Source: Nitrospiraceae bacterium (lineage in GTDB: Bacteria; Nitrospirota; Nitrospiria; Nitrospirales; UBA8639). Taken from it: DNA of 22,608 nt. The stretch is taken from contig JACKFF010000025.1 of the NCBI GenBank assembly GCA_020632595.1, positions 1-22,608 on the forward strand, read 5' to 3'. Under the pieces are notes generated by a model. The model saw nothing but the letters and a program-made list of their open reading frames with translations. It had not been told where the DNA came from and did no database searches. The position numbers were made by a program, and so were the translations under genes. Below, piece by piece: positions 22,126 through 22,608 of this stretch; position 1 is the stretch's first letter, and every line of letters starts with the position of its first letter.

Positions 22126-22608
22126 TTATGCTGACGACCCTTGGGGTTTGGTAATGATGGCTTGAAGCAGGGTGGCGTATTGTTCGATGTGTTCTGTTTC
22201 CTGCTCGACACGTGAAAGAAAATAGTTGTACGGAATGAGCGTCACGACTGCCACAAAAATACCAGCAGCGGTGCAAATTAACGCTTCAGCGACTCCTCCG
22301 GTAACGGCGTGCGGATTGCCGAGTCCGGATTCCGACATGATGCCGAATGAGCCGATCATTCCAATAATGGTTCCCAGCAGGCCCAGTAAGGGACCGAGCG
22401 TGATGATGGTGTCCAAAATGGATAAGCGTCGTTTGAGGAGGGAAATCTCCCGTATCCCTAGGGCTTCCATGGCCGTGGACGGTTGGTGTGTCCGATGAAC
22501 GATTCCCGCGGCTAATACGTTAAGGATTGGACTGGATTGCTGTTTGGCGTAGGCCAGGGCATCCGAGAATTTTCCTTGTTCGGCCACTTGAATCATGCGT
22601 TCGGCTAA
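22126..22608 (-). CDS. exbB: ExbB/TolQ/MotA proton channel subunit, N-terminus beyond the edge
   Basis: The C-terminal 160 residues of an ExbB-family protein; the frame stays open to the right edge, so the N-terminal helix is outside. IREISLLKRRLSILDTIITLGPLLGLLGTIIGMIGSFGIM is the hallmark second membrane segment, followed by PHAVTGGVAEALICTAAGIFVAVVTLIPYNYFLSRVE, the third. It forms the proton channel with ExbD. It is the first visible gene of the operon that runs to 17041. Confidence 0.92.
   Translation of the reverse strand, partial: LAERMIQVAEQGKFSDALAYAKQQSSPILNVLAAGIVHRTHQPSTAMEALGIREISLLKRRLSILDTIITLGPLLGLLGTIIGMIGSFGIMSESGLGNPHAVTGGVAEALICTAAGIFVAVVTLIPYNYFLSRVEQETEHIEQYATLLQAIITKPQGSSA

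Noticed and set aside
1..22608. CRISPR array, tRNA or rRNA genes, complete IS elements
   Set aside because: No regularly spaced repeats, no cloverleaf-like conserved sequence and no transposase frame were found. The promoter motif copies are irregularly spaced and upstream of genes, so they are not an array.

Overview
This is a roughly 50-55% GC bacterial window from a Gram-negative organism: it has TonB-dependent outer-membrane receptors, ExbB/ExbD/TonB-type energisers and periplasmic redox proteins. A 168-bp palindromic element with CTGTT(c/g)AAAAAAG ends next to the first gene, and the overall gene content, recall what I know of intergenic repeats in Nitrospira (Nitrospirota). That assignment is an inference from memory, not a search result. 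There are no rRNA or tRNA genes, no CRISPR array and no intact insertion sequence. All genes but one are on the minus strand.

Layout, left to right (mostly minus strand). A PepSY-TM membrane reductase-like gene (494-1864); a putative small RNA with its own promoter (1995-2189); a TonB-dependent receptor with an N-terminal coiled coil (2358-4697); a TonB C-terminal-domain protein (5053-5583); a 73-aa protein (5818-6039); a DsrE-like periplasmic protein (6450-7034); a BNR/Asp-box lipoprotein (7420-8748); a second copy of the small RNA (8814-9005); a VKOR-thioredoxin fusion (9096-9986); a 100-aa relative of the 73-aa protein (10468-10770); a cytochrome P460-like lipoprotein whose 3' region carries two more hairpins of the small-RNA type (11136-11818). 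A siderophore-type receptor on the plus strand follows (12386-14620). Then come a 57-aa lipoprotein, an unknown exported protein, a His/Cys-rich small protein and a small excisionase/BldC-like HTH protein. The right end is one probable operon read leftwards: exbB (cut by the edge), a His-rich amidohydrolase, a small CxWxC membrane protein, a third TonB receptor, exbD, and a second small CxWxC membrane protein.

What ties the region together is a 31-bp sequence found ten times, plus one weak copy. It reads TGTRGC, 17 bp, then TGTAGA in the direction of transcription, with a partly conserved spacer. It lies 25-190 bp (240 bp for the plus-strand receptor) upstream of otherwise unrelated small transcription units and of both small RNAs. 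For the only plus-strand gene the motif is turned round to match. I read it as the promoter (ECF-sigma-like) or activator site of a single regulon whose members are mostly exported, metal- or haem-related proteins. The small RNAs present an anti-Shine-Dalgarno sequence (ACCTCCT) in a hairpin loop, so the regulon probably has a post-transcriptional arm resembling the CCUCC-loop RNAs known from alphaproteobacteria.

Working model (inference): a stress- or metal-responsive regulon combining TonB-energised uptake of an iron or copper complex, inner-membrane reduction (PepSY), His/Cys-rich small periplasmic or membrane proteins and periplasmic redox maturation, tuned by anti-SD small RNAs. The transported metal and the regulator cannot be fixed from this window.
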